A stretch of DNA of 64,000 nucleotides, from contig NZ_QTKX01000001.1 of assembly GCF_018424685.1 (NCBI RefSeq), forward strand, positions 1,798,001 through 1,862,000, in the 5' to 3' direction. The notes under the pieces are model-generated. The model was not told where the DNA came from, made no database searches, and saw only the letters and a program-made list of their open reading frames with translations. Shown piece after piece: positions 51,007 through 60,472 of the stretch. Both the position numbers and the translations under genes were made by a program. This DNA comes from Mesobacillus boroniphilus (lineage in GTDB: Bacteria; Bacillota; Bacilli; Bacillales; Cytobacillaceae). Position 1 is the first letter of the stretch. The number at the start of each line of letters is the position of its first letter.

Positions 51007-51387
51007 TCACTGCCTTGCGTTCTCGACGGCAATGATCATGCTGTTTAAGATGAATTCAACTGACTGTAATTGATCAAGGAATCTTTTCTTGCTTGTTTCA
51101 GGAAAAAAAGCCTGGACAGAAATGACTTCCAAATAATCAGCCGCTGTTTCGATTTGATTAGCATGAAGGTTTTTCGGTCTATTTGACTTTACCCATTGGG
51201 CAGCAATTTCTCTCCACGCATCCGCTGCCAATTTCACCTCATCAGCAAATGGCTTTACTTCTGTATGAAAGTCGCCTCTTACTCCCTCTTCCTTCGAATG
51301 TTGAAATCGTTTATGAGCCGTTTCCACATTAACCAGCAGTTTTTTGGATAATGTAAGAATGTTATTTTCCATTTCCACTTTAATCAC
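51007..51387 (-). CDS. yppE: YppE family protein (DUF1798)
   Basis: A 126-residue four-helix-bundle protein (ILTLSKKLLVNVETAHKRFQ; PFADEVKLAADAWREIAAQW; QIETAADYLEVISVQAFF; FLDQLQSVEFILNSMIIAVE). It matches the DUF1798/YppE family by pattern and location; its role is unknown. The start is uncertain: a GTG at 51387 was kept, while an ATG at 51372 is also possible and neither has a strong ribosome site. Confidence 0.85.
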   Translation of the reverse strand: MIKVEMENNILTLSKKLLVNVETAHKRFQHSKEEGVRGDFHTEVKPFADEVKLAADAWREIAAQWVKSNRPKNLHANQIETAADYLEVISVQAFFPETSKKRFLDQLQSVEFILNSMIIAVENARQ

Positions 51388-51458
51388 ACTTTCTTTATTT
51401 CTATTTTATTATTAATGCAGTTCTTCAATCATGATCTCGATATTGAACTTATACAAAA

Positions 51459-51486
51459 AAGTAGCCTTCTGTAATGAAAGCTACTT
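51459..51486 (-). terminator. terminator after yppD-like gene
   Basis: AAGTAGC and GCTACTT pair across a 14-bp loop that can extend the stem (CTT/GAA), followed on the minus strand by TTTTGTATAAG. Confidence 0.75.
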
Positions 51487-51510
51487 AAAGATGAATCCAT
51501 TCTATATAAA

Positions 51511-51756
51511 TTAAAAACTCAATTCAAGTTTTAAAGAGGATTGCTCTTGTAAGTCAGGTTTTATCTCCTGAAGCAGCTTCCCTTCCATTCTATCTAAAAA
51601 AATGCCGGTTTCTGTTAATTGTGATGAATGGAACAGGCACATCGTTTCTCGGATTTCCATCAAAGATTCATGCAGGTTGAAATCCGTCTCTTCAAGGCTA
51701 TGGGCCATATCAGTTAACATCCCTAAAATTTCATCTTTTTCAATTCCTTGTTTCAT
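51511..51756 (-). CDS. small hypothetical protein (YppD position)
   Basis: An 81-residue acidic helical protein beginning MKQGIEKDEILGMLTDMAHS. I do not recognise the sequence itself, but length and location between yppE and sspM/yppC fit B. subtilis yppD. GGAGAGATGACC precedes the ATG. It has its own terminator. The roughly 250 bases between it and sspM contain no convincing gene. Confidence 0.65.
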   Translation of the reverse strand: MKQGIEKDEILGMLTDMAHSLEETDFNLHESLMEIRETMCLFHSSQLTETGIFLDRMEGKLLQEIKPDLQEQSSLKLELSF

Positions 51757-52013
51757 TGGTCATCTCTCCTAACTACAGTTATTTTAAGGTCTGGCAGTAT
51801 GCAACCCGCTGCACGACAACGAATCTTCTCTAAGGAAATATAGAAACTTAACTTGTAAATTCTACTTCTTACCTGAACCTCCTTCAACGTTGACAAAACT
51901 AGAAGGAATTCGCCAAACAAAGTGTTTTTCAGCAGCAATGTTTACAGCCTTCGACATTCAATTGCCGAATGAAAAAACAGCAAATGAACAAACTAATCTC
52001 GGGAGGTGTTCAC

Positions 52014-52121
52014 ATGAATAAAAAACAACAGAAAACTGCACAGCAGCCCAATAAAACTGCTGAGAAAAAAACAGGGTATGGCGACAAAAAGCTGGAAGGA
52101 CCAAACCGACCAGCAGAGTGA
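52014..52121 (+). CDS. sspM: small acid-soluble spore protein M
   Basis: A 35-residue basic protein beginning MNKKQQKTAQQPNKTAEKKT and ending KKLEGPNRPAE. The DKKLxGPNRPxx ending is the hallmark of SspM, a minor forespore-made spore-core protein. GGGAGGTG lies seven bases before the ATG. It is convergent with yppC and in the same location as in B. subtilis. Confidence 0.88.
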   Translation: MNKKQQKTAQQPNKTAEKKTGYGDKKLEGPNRPAE

Positions 52122-52152
52122 TGACCATACGCTGGAGCTGGATAAAGAAACA

Positions 52153-52177
52153 AAAAGCAAGGTGCTCCCTTGCTTTT
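52153..52177. terminator. terminator between sspM and yppC
   Basis: AAAAGCAAGG and CCTTGCTTTT form a 10-bp stem with a 5-bp loop, flanked by A-rich and T-rich sequence. Confidence 0.92.
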
Positions 52178-52186
52178 TTGTATGCA

Positions 52187-53200
52187 TCAATCTGAAGTGA
52201 ATAATTCCTTCACCGAAATCAAGGCATGTAATTGTTTTTGTTTTTTTTTGTACCATCCCGTCAAGTGAACAGGATGTCTGTGGTTGATTTCCTGGCTGAA
52301 CCACTTTTTGTGATACCCCCTCAGCTTATACCAGTCACCTTGTTCATGGAAATGATGCTGGATGATTGGAAAAGTACAACGAAGAAATGGAGTGTCTCTT
52401 TTTTTATCGTAAGCAAAGTACTGTTCATAATCATGTCTTGAAGCAGTATGTTCTGTCTGGACCGCGAATTCAAGAAATAATGGATAATAGCGGTGGTCAA
52501 ATAAAATTGAGGCAAGCCGCTTTCCGAGGTTAATTCTTTTGCTGACGGATTTGAATCCATTCACGCTTGCCCCGTATAATTCTCCCTCACACGTTGGGAA
52601 AATGACCGTGCTGAAATGCAGATAATCTTCGAAGGAAAACATCAGGGTGTTGAATACTCTCTTTTTATATACTGGATGCCTTATAACAGGGTTATGGATC
52701 ACGTTTTGTTCATTTATGATCAAAGCAGTCAATAGCCTTTTTTTATCTCCACGCTCCCAAAATACCTGCCATTCTTTTTCCATAAATATTGAAACATCCA
52801 GGAATTTCAGCAAGTGAAACATTGGTAACCTTTTTTTCGTCGAATAAGAGTATAAAAGAAGCTGAGAAAACGCATCGCGAAAAATCAGCCAATTAGCCCT
52901 TTCATATGTGAGGAATAACCGCTGGCGTATTGGAGGAGCCAGCATCTTTGGAAACCAGTCACCCTCCAGGTCGCACATATTATAGCCGCCATTCCTTGAA
53001 ACCATGCTGGCCAGGAAAGCCCAGATCATTTCTGGATATTCCAGGTAAAAATCAAGATAAGCTCTTGTTCTTGAGATATTGTCCAAGTTCTTGTCATCTG
53101 TTTCAAACCTGATTTTTTGTATGACCTCGGCTTCATGGTCAGGGAGTTGATGAAATTGAGGATTTTGGGTTATTGACACGCCTTTTCTCTTCCTTTTCAA
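52187..53200 (-). CDS. yppC: YppC family protein (DUF2515)
   Basis: A 337-residue protein matching YppC (DUF2515) by position and pattern: NISRTRAYLDFYLEYPEMIW near residue 40-58, then FLASMVSRNGGYNMCDLEGD. It is rich in aromatic and basic residues, without a signal peptide. Function is unknown. The start is a TTG at 53200 with a poor ribosome site; a GTG at 53179, with AAGGAAGAG ten bases upstream, may be the real one. It is divergent from recU. Confidence 0.85.
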   Translation of the reverse strand: MKRKRKGVSITQNPQFHQLPDHEAEVIQKIRFETDDKNLDNISRTRAYLDFYLEYPEMIWAFLASMVSRNGGYNMCDLEGDWFPKMLAPPIRQRLFLTYERANWLIFRDAFSQLLLYSYSTKKRLPMFHLLKFLDVSIFMEKEWQVFWERGDKKRLLTALIINEQNVIHNPVIRHPVYKKRVFNTLMFSFEDYLHFSTVIFPTCEGELYGASVNGFKSVSKRINLGKRLASILFDHRYYPLFLEFAVQTEHTASRHDYEQYFAYDKKRDTPFLRCTFPIIQHHFHEQGDWYKLRGYHKKWFSQEINHRHPVHLTGWYKKKQKQLHALISVKELFTSD

Positions 53201-53296
53201 TAGGTTCTTTATAGGGTGATTGGAAATGAGGCTTTTTATTCAACCAAAATCCGTCGATATTTGGTATGATATAGAGTAGTCTGCGAGGTGGTCAGC

Positions 53297-53914
53297 TTGA
53301 TATTCAATTATCCAAACGGAAAGAAATATACGCCAAACACAAGTAAAGAGCCGCCAAAGAAAGCCAGAATGCACAAAAATGCAGCCTATAGCAATAGAGG
53401 GATGACATTAGAGGAGGACCTGAATGAAACAAACTCCTACTATCTAGACCGGGCGATAGCGGTAATCCATAAGAAACCGACACCCGTTCAGATCGTTAAT
53501 GTGGATTATCCGCGCAGGAGTGCAGCAGTTATAAAAGAGGCATACTTTAAACAAGCATCTACTACAGACTATAATGGAGTTTATAAAGGAAAATACATTG
53601 ATTTTGAAGCAAAAGAGACAAAGTTTTCAACTTCGTTCCCATTGAAGAACTTTCATGAACACCAGATTGTCCATATGAAAGCCGTGCTTGAGCAAGACGG
53701 TATATGTTTTGTCATTCTCCGTTTCTCCACGGAAGAAGAGATATACATGCTAGAAGCGAACCATTTGCTGACTTTCTGGGAAAGAATGAAAAGTGGCGGC
53801 AGGAAGTCAATCACAAAGGAAGAAGTCATCAATTTCGGCCATAAGATTCCCCTTGGGCTTCATCCAAGGATTGACTATATAAAAGTTATCGATTATCTTT
53901 ATAAACTTAGTTAG
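53297..53914 (+). CDS. recU: Holliday junction resolvase RecU
   Basis: A 205-residue resolvase that cuts four-way junctions during recombination and segregation. The start was set to the TTG at 53297 because [11 protein letters not shown] matches the known RecU N-terminus and GAGGTGG lies seven bases upstream; the GTG at 53288 is within that site. Core motifs: [18 protein letters not shown] near 33-50, then [20 protein letters not shown], then [19 protein letters not shown] with catalytic acids near 90-107. It is followed by ponA 31 bases later, the conserved recU-ponA operon. Confidence 0.96.
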   Translation: MIFNYPNGKKYTPNTSKEPPKKARMHKNAAYSNRGMTLEEDLNETNSYYLDRAIAVIHKKPTPVQIVNVDYPRRSAAVIKEAYFKQASTTDYNGVYKGKYIDFEAKETKFSTSFPLKNFHEHQIVHMKAVLEQDGICFVILRFSTEEEIYMLEANHLLTFWERMKSGGRKSITKEEVINFGHKIPLGLHPRIDYIKVIDYLYKLS

Positions 53915-53945
53915 TTTTTTATTGCGAGAAAGGAATGAACTATAA

Positions 53946-56486
53946 ATGGCACAAAAACCTCAAACTAGAGAGGAGCGCCGAAGACAGCAGGCAGCCAAGA
54001 ATAATAAGAAACCAAAAGGCAAGAAAGCGAATAAAGGAATGTTCAAGAAAATTTTCCTGACGCTGATCGCGCTTGGCATCATTGGCATGTTGACTGGAAT
54101 CGCTACCTTTGCATTCATGATACAGGATACACCAAAACTTGATGAGTCCTTACTCAAAGATCCTATTTCTTCGAAAATATATGATAAAGATAAAGAGCTT
54201 GTAACAGAAGTTGGCTCACAAAACAGAGACTATGTTGCCTATGAAGATATACCAAAACTTGTGGAAAACGCATTTTTAGCAACAGAGGATGTCAGATTCT
54301 ACAAACATAATGGTATCGACGTCATCCGTCTTGGAGGAGCCGTTATAGCAAACGTAACTGAAGGCTTTGGTTCCGAAGGTGCTTCCACCATCACTCAGCA
54401 GGTTGTCAAAAACTACTTCCTTGGCTTTGAAAAAACAATCTCAAGGAAGGCACAGGAAGCATGGCTTGCATACCAGCTCGAACAAAAATATACGAAACAG
54501 CAAATCTTTGAAATGTATGTAAATAAGATTTATATGTCCGAAAATATGCACGGTGTCCTGACTGCATCAAAAACTTATTTCGGGAAGGACGACCTTAGCG
54601 AACTTGAATTGCATGAGGCAGCACTGCTTGCCGGTATGCCTCAGAGTCCTAATAACTATAATCCTTTTACGAATCCGGAAAAGGCAGAACAACGCAGAAA
54701 CGTTGTATTGTTACTTATGCATCAGCATGGTTTCATTACAAAGGAAGAAAAAGAGAATGCACAGAAAATCCCTGTTGAATCTACCCTCGTGAAAGAAGAA
54801 AACAGGAAGAATAAGAATGAAGAACCATTCGATGCCTTTGTTGACATGGTGATCGAGGAAGTTACAGAAAAAACCGATTTTGATATTTTTTCCGATGGGC
54901 TTGAAATTTATACAACACTTGATCAAAACGCACAGAAGCATGTAGAAAACATCCTGAATTCAGATGCCGCTGTACAATTCCCTAATGATGAAATGCAGGC
55001 TGGCATCACCTTGCTTGATACGAAAACCGGGGAAATACGTGCGATTGGCGGCGGTCGGAACCAACAGGTCAAGCGTGGTTTGAATTACGCAATTGATGTT
55101 AAAAGACAGCCAGGCTCAACGATCAAGCCTATCCTCGACTATGGACCGGCAATCGAGCATTTGCGCTGGGGCACTTATCATATGCTAGAAGATAAGCCTA
55201 TGACCTATTCAAACGGAGAACCAATCGGAAACTGGAACGACAAGTATAACGGCATTATGACAATGCGAGCGGCTCTCGCCAAATCGATTAATATCCCTGC
55301 CCTGCAGGCTTTTCAGGCTGTAGGTGCTGAAAAAGCGAGGGAATTCGGGGTTAAGCTTGGTTTAACATTAGCTGATCCTATTTTTGAATCGGCTTCCATC
55401 GGTGCACATGACATTGCTCCTATCGAAATGGCTGGTGCCTATGCAGCTTTTGGTAATAATGGGTTCTTTACAGAGCCATATTCAGTCAAAAAAGTTGTCC
55501 TCCGTGACAAGACAGAAATCGATTTGACACCTGAGACCGAAGTAGTCATGAAAGATTATACTGCATTTATGATTTCGGATATGCTTAAAACAGCAATCAA
55601 GCAAGGAACTGGTGCAACTTACGCAAACATCTCCAACCTTCATGTTGCTGGTAAAACAGGTACAACAAATTACACGCAAGATGAAATCAATGATTGGGGA
55701 ATTAAAAATGGCGGTGTCCCTGATTCCTGGTTTGTAGGCTATACAACAAGGTATACCGCATCCGTATGGACCGGCTACAAAGACAGAAAAACTGCGCTTT
55801 ATGGTACAGAACAAAAAATATCACAGATGCTTTTCAAGGATCTGATGACATATGTATCTAAAGATGTAGATACTCCGGATTTCACCGTACCAAAGAGTGT
55901 TGAAAGAGTTAAAGTCGAAAAAGGGACAATGCCTGCAAAGCTTGCTAGTGAATATACTCCGAAGGATGAAATCCTTTATGAGTGGGCTGTTAAGGGTAAT
56001 GTGCCAAAGGAAACTTCAAAGAAGTTTGAAAAACTTGAAACTCCTTCAAAGCTTGAAGCAAAATACGATGAAATGAAAAATGAAATCATCCTGAGCTGGG
56101 AATTCGAACAGGAGAATAAAGAGGATATTCAATTCGAGGTTACCGCATCTCTTGATGAAGGTCCTGAGCAAAAACTGACCACCACAGCCGAGACTGGCTT
56201 GAAAATCGCCAATGCAGTCCCAGGCGGTATTTACTCATTCAAGGTTACAGCTATTCGCGGTGAACAGCGATCTGACCCAGCGACCCTTAAAGTAGAAGTT
56301 CCAGAACCACTCCTGCCAGAGCCAGAAGATGGCGAGAATGAAGATGAGAATGATGAAGGCGATGAAAGTGGCCAAGGAAACGGTAATGAAACTGGAAACG
56401 GGAACGGGAACGGAAACGGAAACGGCAATGGGAATAATAACGGTAACAATAGCGGTAATGACAATGGTGATGGAGATGACACTTGA
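53946..56486 (+). CDS. ponA: class A penicillin-binding protein 1
   Basis: An 846-residue bifunctional peptidoglycan synthase. A short cytoplasmic lysine-rich tail and one helix (IFLTLIALGIIGMLTGIATF near 36-55) anchor it. The glycosyltransferase (GT51) domain has ATEDVRFYKHNGIDVIR near 112 with the catalytic Glu. The transpeptidase domain has the SxxK serine in RQPGSTIKPILDYG near 396 and KTGTTNY near 577. A fibronectin-type region follows near 690-790. The C-terminal tail is an Asn/Gly repeat (GNGNGNGNG) coded by 6-bp tandem repeats near 56395-56450, prone to length change. Its localisation partner GpsB is encoded at 41282. Confidence 0.97.
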   Translation: MAQKPQTREERRRQQAAKNNKKPKGKKANKGMFKKIFLTLIALGIIGMLTGIATFAFMIQDTPKLDESLLKDPISSKIYDKDKELVTEVGSQNRDYVAYEDIPKLVENAFLATEDVRFYKHNGIDVIRLGGAVIANVTEGFGSEGASTITQQVVKNYFLGFEKTISRKAQEAWLAYQLEQKYTKQQIFEMYVNKIYMSENMHGVLTASKTYFGKDDLSELELHEAALLAGMPQSPNNYNPFTNPEKAEQRRNVVLLLMHQHGFITKEEKENAQKIPVESTLVKEENRKNKNEEPFDAFVDMVIEEVTEKTDFDIFSDGLEIYTTLDQNAQKHVENILNSDAAVQFPNDEMQAGITLLDTKTGEIRAIGGGRNQQVKRGLNYAIDVKRQPGSTIKPILDYGPAIEHLRWGTYHMLEDKPMTYSNGEPIGNWNDKYNGIMTMRAALAKSINIPALQAFQAVGAEKAREFGVKLGLTLADPIFESASIGAHDIAPIEMAGAYAAFGNNGFFTEPYSVKKVVLRDKTEIDLTPETEVVMKDYTAFMISDMLKTAIKQGTGATYANISNLHVAGKTGTTNYTQDEINDWGIKNGGVPDSWFVGYTTRYTASVWTGYKDRKTALYGTEQKISQMLFKDLMTYVSKDVDTPDFTVPKSVERVKVEKGTMPAKLASEYTPKDEILYEWAVKGNVPKETSKKFEKLETPSKLEAKYDEMKNEIILSWEFEQENKEDIQFEVTASLDEGPEQKLTTTAETGLKIANAVPGGIYSFKVTAIRGEQRSDPATLKVEVPEPLLPEPEDGENEDENDEGDESGQGNGNETGNGNGNGNGNGNGNNNGNNSGNDNGDGDDT

Positions 56487-56518
56487 TTTCCCTTTTAAAG
56501 TTTAATGAAACCAAAAAA

Positions 56519-56547
56519 CAAACGTCCTGACTCAATCAGGACGTTTG
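56519..56547. terminator. shared terminator of ponA and ypoC
   Basis: CAAACGTCCTGA and TCAGGACGTTTG form a 12-bp perfect stem with a 5-bp loop and a T6 run. The ypoC coding sequence runs through the right arm and its stop codon is in the loop. Confidence 0.95.
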
Positions 56548-56909
56548 TTTTTTGCTCCATATAAAACCGCTTGTTTAGCAAACTGCTTTTCCTGTTCAGC
56601 GAATAATTCAGCAAGTTGTTTATAAGAATGAAAGAGTTTTGGTCTTGATACAATAAAATCAAGTCTTTCTTCTACATTCACCGGTTTGATTTTACAGTCT
56701 TTAATCGCATATAAATCATCGTTCAGGCTATTAGAAAGAAAAAGGAACTGTTCAAATAAATCAATCCCTCTCTCCATTAATGGCAGTGCCTTTTCGCTAT
56801 TCCTGTTCTTGAAATGAGTGGCGAGGTTTTCCTTGCACTGTTTCCATTCACCAAGTACTCTTTCCACTGCTTGATCACGATCTTGAGAGAAACTATCTAT
56901 TCTGTCCAT
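56532..56909 (-). CDS. ypoC: YpoC family protein
   Basis: A 125-residue soluble helical protein starting MDRIDSFSQDRDQAVERVL. It matches YpoC by position after nth and by pattern (LYAIKDCKIKPVNVEERLDF). Function unknown. Its ATG overlaps the nth stop codon as TAATG, so translation is coupled. Its last codons form one arm of the ponA terminator hairpin, an economical overlap. Confidence 0.87.
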   Translation of the reverse strand: MDRIDSFSQDRDQAVERVLGEWKQCKENLATHFKNRNSEKALPLMERGIDLFEQFLFLSNSLNDDLYAIKDCKIKPVNVEERLDFIVSRPKLFHSYKQLAELFAEQEKQFAKQAVLYGAKNKRPD

Positions 56910-57559
56910 TACGCTTTTGCTCTCATCCTTTTCTTGCCCTCTCTGCATACCTCAAGTAAAGGACATGTTTCACACTTAGGATTCTGTGCTTTACAATGGT
57001 ATCGGCCAAAGAAGATCATCCTATGATGTGTGATGGACCATTCTTCCTCAGGAACCTTTCTCATCAGTGTCTTTTCCACCTCAAGAACTGAATCCTTCCA
57101 GCGGCAAAAAGCCAGGCGTTTGCTGACCCGCTCCACATGTGTATCAACTGCAATTGCAGGTATCCCGAAAGCGACCGAAACCACGACATTTGCTGTTTTA
57201 CGCCCCACCCCAGGAAGATTCGTCAATTCATCCCTGTCTTGCGGAACTTCTCCGCCATACTCATCAATAATCATCCTGCAAAGCTTTTGGATATTTTTCG
57301 CTTTATTACGATACAATCCAATTGACCGGATATCCTGCTGCAGTTCTTCCAACGAAACACTCAAAAAATCCTCAGGACTTTTGTATTTTTGGAACAAGTT
57401 TTTTGTCACCTTGTTCACTAGAGCATCGGTGCACTGAGCAGATAGGGCGACGGCGATCACCAGCTCAAAAGGATTGGAGTGGACAAGCTCGCAATGTGCA
57501 TTAGGGAACATCCTTCCCATTTCATCAAGACAAAACCTGATTTGCTGTTTATTTAACAA
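56909..57559 (-). CDS. nth: endonuclease III
   Basis: A 216-residue base-excision repair glycosylase/AP lyase for oxidised pyrimidines. The helix-hairpin-helix is LPGVGRKTANVVVSVAFG near 112-129, with the catalytic Lys inside it, and the catalytic Asp lies in AVDTHVERV near 136. The C-terminal iron-sulfur motif C-x6-C-x2-C-x5-C is complete (CKAQNPKCETCPLLEVC). The start was moved to the TTG at 57559, giving MLNKQQIRFCLDEMG as in B. subtilis, with GGTGAG upstream. Downstream ypoC overlaps it. Confidence 0.95.
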   Translation of the reverse strand: MLNKQQIRFCLDEMGRMFPNAHCELVHSNPFELVIAVALSAQCTDALVNKVTKNLFQKYKSPEDFLSVSLEELQQDIRSIGLYRNKAKNIQKLCRMIIDEYGGEVPQDRDELTNLPGVGRKTANVVVSVAFGIPAIAVDTHVERVSKRLAFCRWKDSVLEVEKTLMRKVPEEEWSITHHRMIFFGRYHCKAQNPKCETCPLLEVCREGKKRMRAKA

Positions 57560-57648
57560 AAATCTCACCACTTTTCTATATTTGCGACTTCCTACACATA
57601 AATAAAAAAATGAAAAAAAGAGAGAATGGATGAATTCTCTCGTTACAA

Positions 57649-58356
57649 TTACTGTTCAAGCCAGTTATAAAACGGAACAGGATTCGCAGAAACTTTAGGT
57701 TCTTCCTTCCCTGTCTTTTGAGTACTCTGATGCTGCCTGAATTTCCTACCATAACTTTTGGCTTGTTCGATAGTCTTGATTCCATTCTTCTTCCATTCAA
57801 AAAGAATTCGGTCTATGTACCGAAAATTCAATTTGCCAGAGATGACAGCTTCTCTTAACGCAGCTTTAATGATGATTGGATCATGGTGATCATCATCCAT
57901 CCACATTGCAAGTGATTCACATTCGAATGGGGATAACGGTCGGCCGAATTCCCTTTCAAACGCTGTATATAAATCTGTTTCTTCCTTTTGATCCTTAATC
58001 TCTTTTTCCTGTTTCCGTTTGATCATAAACTGATCAAATAGCTTTTCCCACAACGGTTCCAGGGAATATTTTTCATATCTGATTCCGTCCGTGGAATTCC
58101 CGTCACTTATCGATATAAAGCCTCTCTGAATAAGTGCTCGGAGCAAATCTGTACATTCGAAAGCCGATATCGTCATGCGGGCTGCAAGTTCCGTAGGCGT
58201 AGGAAATTCATTTCCTTTTTCAGAAAAATAGAAAACATGAAGTAATAGTGCCAATTCTTGTTCGTTCAATCTCATTTCTTTGTACTGCGTAAGCAATACA
58301 GCAGGAATTGTAACATTCCCCTCTTTCAGCCAATCTAACATATCTGCTTTTTTCAT
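57649..58356 (-). CDS. dnaD: replication initiation protein DnaD
   Basis: A 235-residue primosomal protein that remodels DnaA-bound origin DNA and helps load the helicase. The N-terminal winged helix (DnaD_N, residues 1-100) has MTISAFECTDLLRALIQRGF, and the C-terminal DnaB_2 domain has FEREFGRPLSPFECESLAMW near 135 and the conserved YIDRILFEWKKNGI near 185. The ATG at 58356 has GAGGTG six bases upstream. It is followed by nth about 90 bases later. The 250 bases before it hold two hairpins and no asnS, unlike B. subtilis. Confidence 0.95.
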   Translation of the reverse strand: MKKADMLDWLKEGNVTIPAVLLTQYKEMRLNEQELALLLHVFYFSEKGNEFPTPTELAARMTISAFECTDLLRALIQRGFISISDGNSTDGIRYEKYSLEPLWEKLFDQFMIKRKQEKEIKDQKEETDLYTAFEREFGRPLSPFECESLAMWMDDDHHDPIIIKAALREAVISGKLNFRYIDRILFEWKKNGIKTIEQAKSYGRKFRQHQSTQKTGKEEPKVSANPVPFYNWLEQ

Positions 58357-58500
58357 TCCGGACACCTCATTTCATAGTATAGCATGAACAAGCCCGGCTG
58401 GTAATAAAATAGAAAAAGATTAAAAAGGGAAATTAGTCGAAAAATAGCGATAAAGAAGGCTATATCAGACAAAATAAAACAAACTTCCCTAAAATACAAC

Positions 58501-58523
58501 AAGGCCCGAAATGTATGGGCCTT
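58501..58523 (-). terminator. hairpin upstream of dnaD
   Basis: AAGGCCC and GGGCCTT pair with a 9-bp loop, followed on the minus strand by GTTGTATTTTAG. It may be a second terminator behind aspB. Confidence 0.6.
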
Positions 58524-58576
58524 ATCATTGGGTGTGTAATTTCTAAATAATTTCAGAGATCACTCAAACTTGGAAA

Positions 58577-58603
58577 ACGGAGAATCGGTCCATGATCCTC
58601 CGT
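58577..58603 (-). terminator. aspB terminator
   Basis: ACGGAG and CTCCGT form the base of a stem extended by ATC/GAT, with TTTTCC following on the minus strand, just past the aspB stop. Confidence 0.75.
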
Positions 58604-58611
58604 CTGCTAAT

Positions 58612-59799
58612 TTAAACTCGGCTTTCAACGAAATTATGAATCCTGCTGATCGCTTCCTCTAACTGGTCAAGTGATGTAGCATATGACAATCGCATATAAT
58701 CAGGTGCTCCAAAACCAGAGCCAGGAACAACCGCAACATTTGCTTCTGTCAGCAATACTTCTGCAAACTCATCCACGTCCTTGCAGCCCGTCATCAAAGC
58801 GGCTTCTTTTGCATTTGGAAACAGATAAAATGCTCCCTGAGGCTTTATACAACTGATTCCTGGTATTTCATTCAGCTTACCATGGATGATTTCAAGTCTT
58901 TCTTCAAAAGCCGTACGCATTGTTTCTACAGCATCCTGGGATCCTGCGTAAGCTGCAATTGTCGCATACTGGGCAGGAGTCGTTGGATTTGACGTGCTGT
59001 GGCTAGCCAGATCGGTCATTGCCTTAATGATTTTACTGTCCCCTGCCGCATAACCGATTCTCCATCCTGTCATGGAATGGGACTTCGAAACTCCATTGAT
59101 GATGATCGTCTGCCTTTTAAGCTCTTCTGAGAGTTCAGCAATTGAAATATGCTCAGCATTACCATAAATTAATTTTTCGTAAATCTCATCTGAGATGATC
59201 AGGAGACCATTCTCGAGACATACATCTCCAAGAGCCTTCAATTCCTCTCTGGAATATACCATACCGGTAGGATTGCTAGGGGAATTAATGATGACGGCCT
59301 TTGTCTTTTCTGTGACCTTTTCCATTAGTTGATCAGGGGTAATTTTGAAGCTGTTCTGTTCAAGCCCTTCCACATAAACAGGATTTCCTCCTGCAAGCTT
59401 AACCTGCTCAGGATAGCTGACCCAATAAGGAATCGGAATGATCACTTCGTCACCTTCATCCAGGAGCACTTGGAATAAGGTGTACAAGCCATGTTTAGCT
59501 CCGCTTGTAACAATGATTTCACTCAACTGATATTCAAGTCCTTGATCAACTTTTAACTTAGCTGCGATTTCCTTTATCAACTCCGGAAGACCGCCAGATG
59601 GTGTGTACTTAGTGAACCCTTCATTCATGGACTTAACTGCCGCATCGATAATATGCTGCGGCGTGTTGAAGTCAGGCTCCCCTGCTCCTAGTCCAATAAC
59701 GTCTTTCCCTTGAGCTTTCAATTCTTTTGCTTTTGCGGTAATCGCCAAAGTTGATGAAGGAGTGAGCGCTCCCACTCTGCTGGCTAACTGGATCTCCAT
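58612..59799 (-). CDS. aspB: aspartate aminotransferase
   Basis: A 395-residue fold type I PLP enzyme that interconverts aspartate/2-oxoglutarate and oxaloacetate/glutamate. The PLP lysine is in NGVSKSHSMTGWRIGY near 235-250. Other family landmarks are GAGEPDFNTP near 37-46, NSPSNPTG near 170 and the C-terminal arginine in YMRLSYATS near 370 that binds the substrate carboxylate. AGGAGG precedes the start. The neighbour order aspB-(asnS)-dnaD is conserved apart from the absent asnS. ypmB lies upstream on the same strand. Confidence 0.95.
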   Translation of the reverse strand: MEIQLASRVGALTPSSTLAITAKAKELKAQGKDVIGLGAGEPDFNTPQHIIDAAVKSMNEGFTKYTPSGGLPELIKEIAAKLKVDQGLEYQLSEIIVTSGAKHGLYTLFQVLLDEGDEVIIPIPYWVSYPEQVKLAGGNPVYVEGLEQNSFKITPDQLMEKVTEKTKAVIINSPSNPTGMVYSREELKALGDVCLENGLLIISDEIYEKLIYGNAEHISIAELSEELKRQTIIINGVSKSHSMTGWRIGYAAGDSKIIKAMTDLASHSTSNPTTPAQYATIAAYAGSQDAVETMRTAFEERLEIIHGKLNEIPGISCIKPQGAFYLFPNAKEAALMTGCKDVDEFAEVLLTEANVAVVPGSGFGAPDYMRLSYATSLDQLEEAISRIHNFVESRV

Positions 59800-59889
59800 C
59801 CCTTTACCTCCTAGTATTTTTTCATATGGCTGTTATCAAATATTTAATCCATGATCCTTCTTGAACGATGAAAATTGGCTAAATGCGAA

Positions 59890-60375
59890 TTACAAATTAT
59901 CAATGGCCCTCAGTTTTTCACCTGTATCGAAATCAACATAATAATAATTGATTGTGTCGCTGTTATTCCGGTAATAAATTTCCCATGCCGGCCTGTCCGT
60001 CTTTTGGATTCTGGCCATGCCGAGCCTTACTTCAATGATTTCATTAGGATTTTTTTCCTGATATAGTTTATTTAAAGCTTCTTTTTTCGTGATACCCTTT
60101 TTAGCATTTCTCGTGATAACTTTGCTATTTTTTTCATTGATCCAAACATAAACATCTTCCTGTTTGACATTTTTCCCTGTCATCACATAATAAGTCTCTT
60201 CTCCACTGTACAAACTAAAGTTTGTGAAATCTGAGAGGTTTGTTTCTTTTAACGCAATTTGTACAGCCTCTTTTTCCGCTGCCTTCACTGGCTCAACCGC
60301 ATTTAAGTATACATTGACCAGAATCCCCGTTATTGTAACAACTATGAGGATACTGAAAAATATCCATTTCTTCAC
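59890..60375 (-). CDS. ypmB: YpmB family protein (DUF5590, PepSY-like)
   Basis: A 161-residue protein with one N-terminal membrane helix (IFFSILIVVTITGILVNVYL) and an extracytoplasmic domain of two PepSY-like repeats, ending YYVDFDTGEKLRAIDNL. Reading from the GTG at 60375 with GAAGGGA upstream gives 161 residues, which I recall as the B. subtilis YpmB length. No function is known; it may bind or modulate cell-wall enzymes, which is inference. It is followed by aspB about 90 bases on. Confidence 0.87.
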   Translation of the reverse strand: MKKWIFFSILIVVTITGILVNVYLNAVEPVKAAEKEAVQIALKETNLSDFTNFSLYSGEETYYVMTGKNVKQEDVYVWINEKNSKVITRNAKKGITKKEALNKLYQEKNPNEIIEVRLGMARIQKTDRPAWEIYYRNNSDTINYYYVDFDTGEKLRAIDNL

Positions 60376-60472
60376 ATGTATCCCTTCTTTATGTATGCTC
60401 ATTTCACTGCTTTTTCCGATTTTTTCATTTATATAACAAAACAGCAGTTCAGTCCACTATATTCTTTTTTAA

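Noticed and set aside
51753..51938. 61-codon ORF upstream of the yppD-like gene
   Set aside because: It touches the next start as if coupled, but has no ribosome site and no protein-like composition.
56231..56482. Proline/serine-rich ORFs antisense to the ponA tail
   Set aside because: They are mirror readings of the Asn/Gly repeat in ponA.
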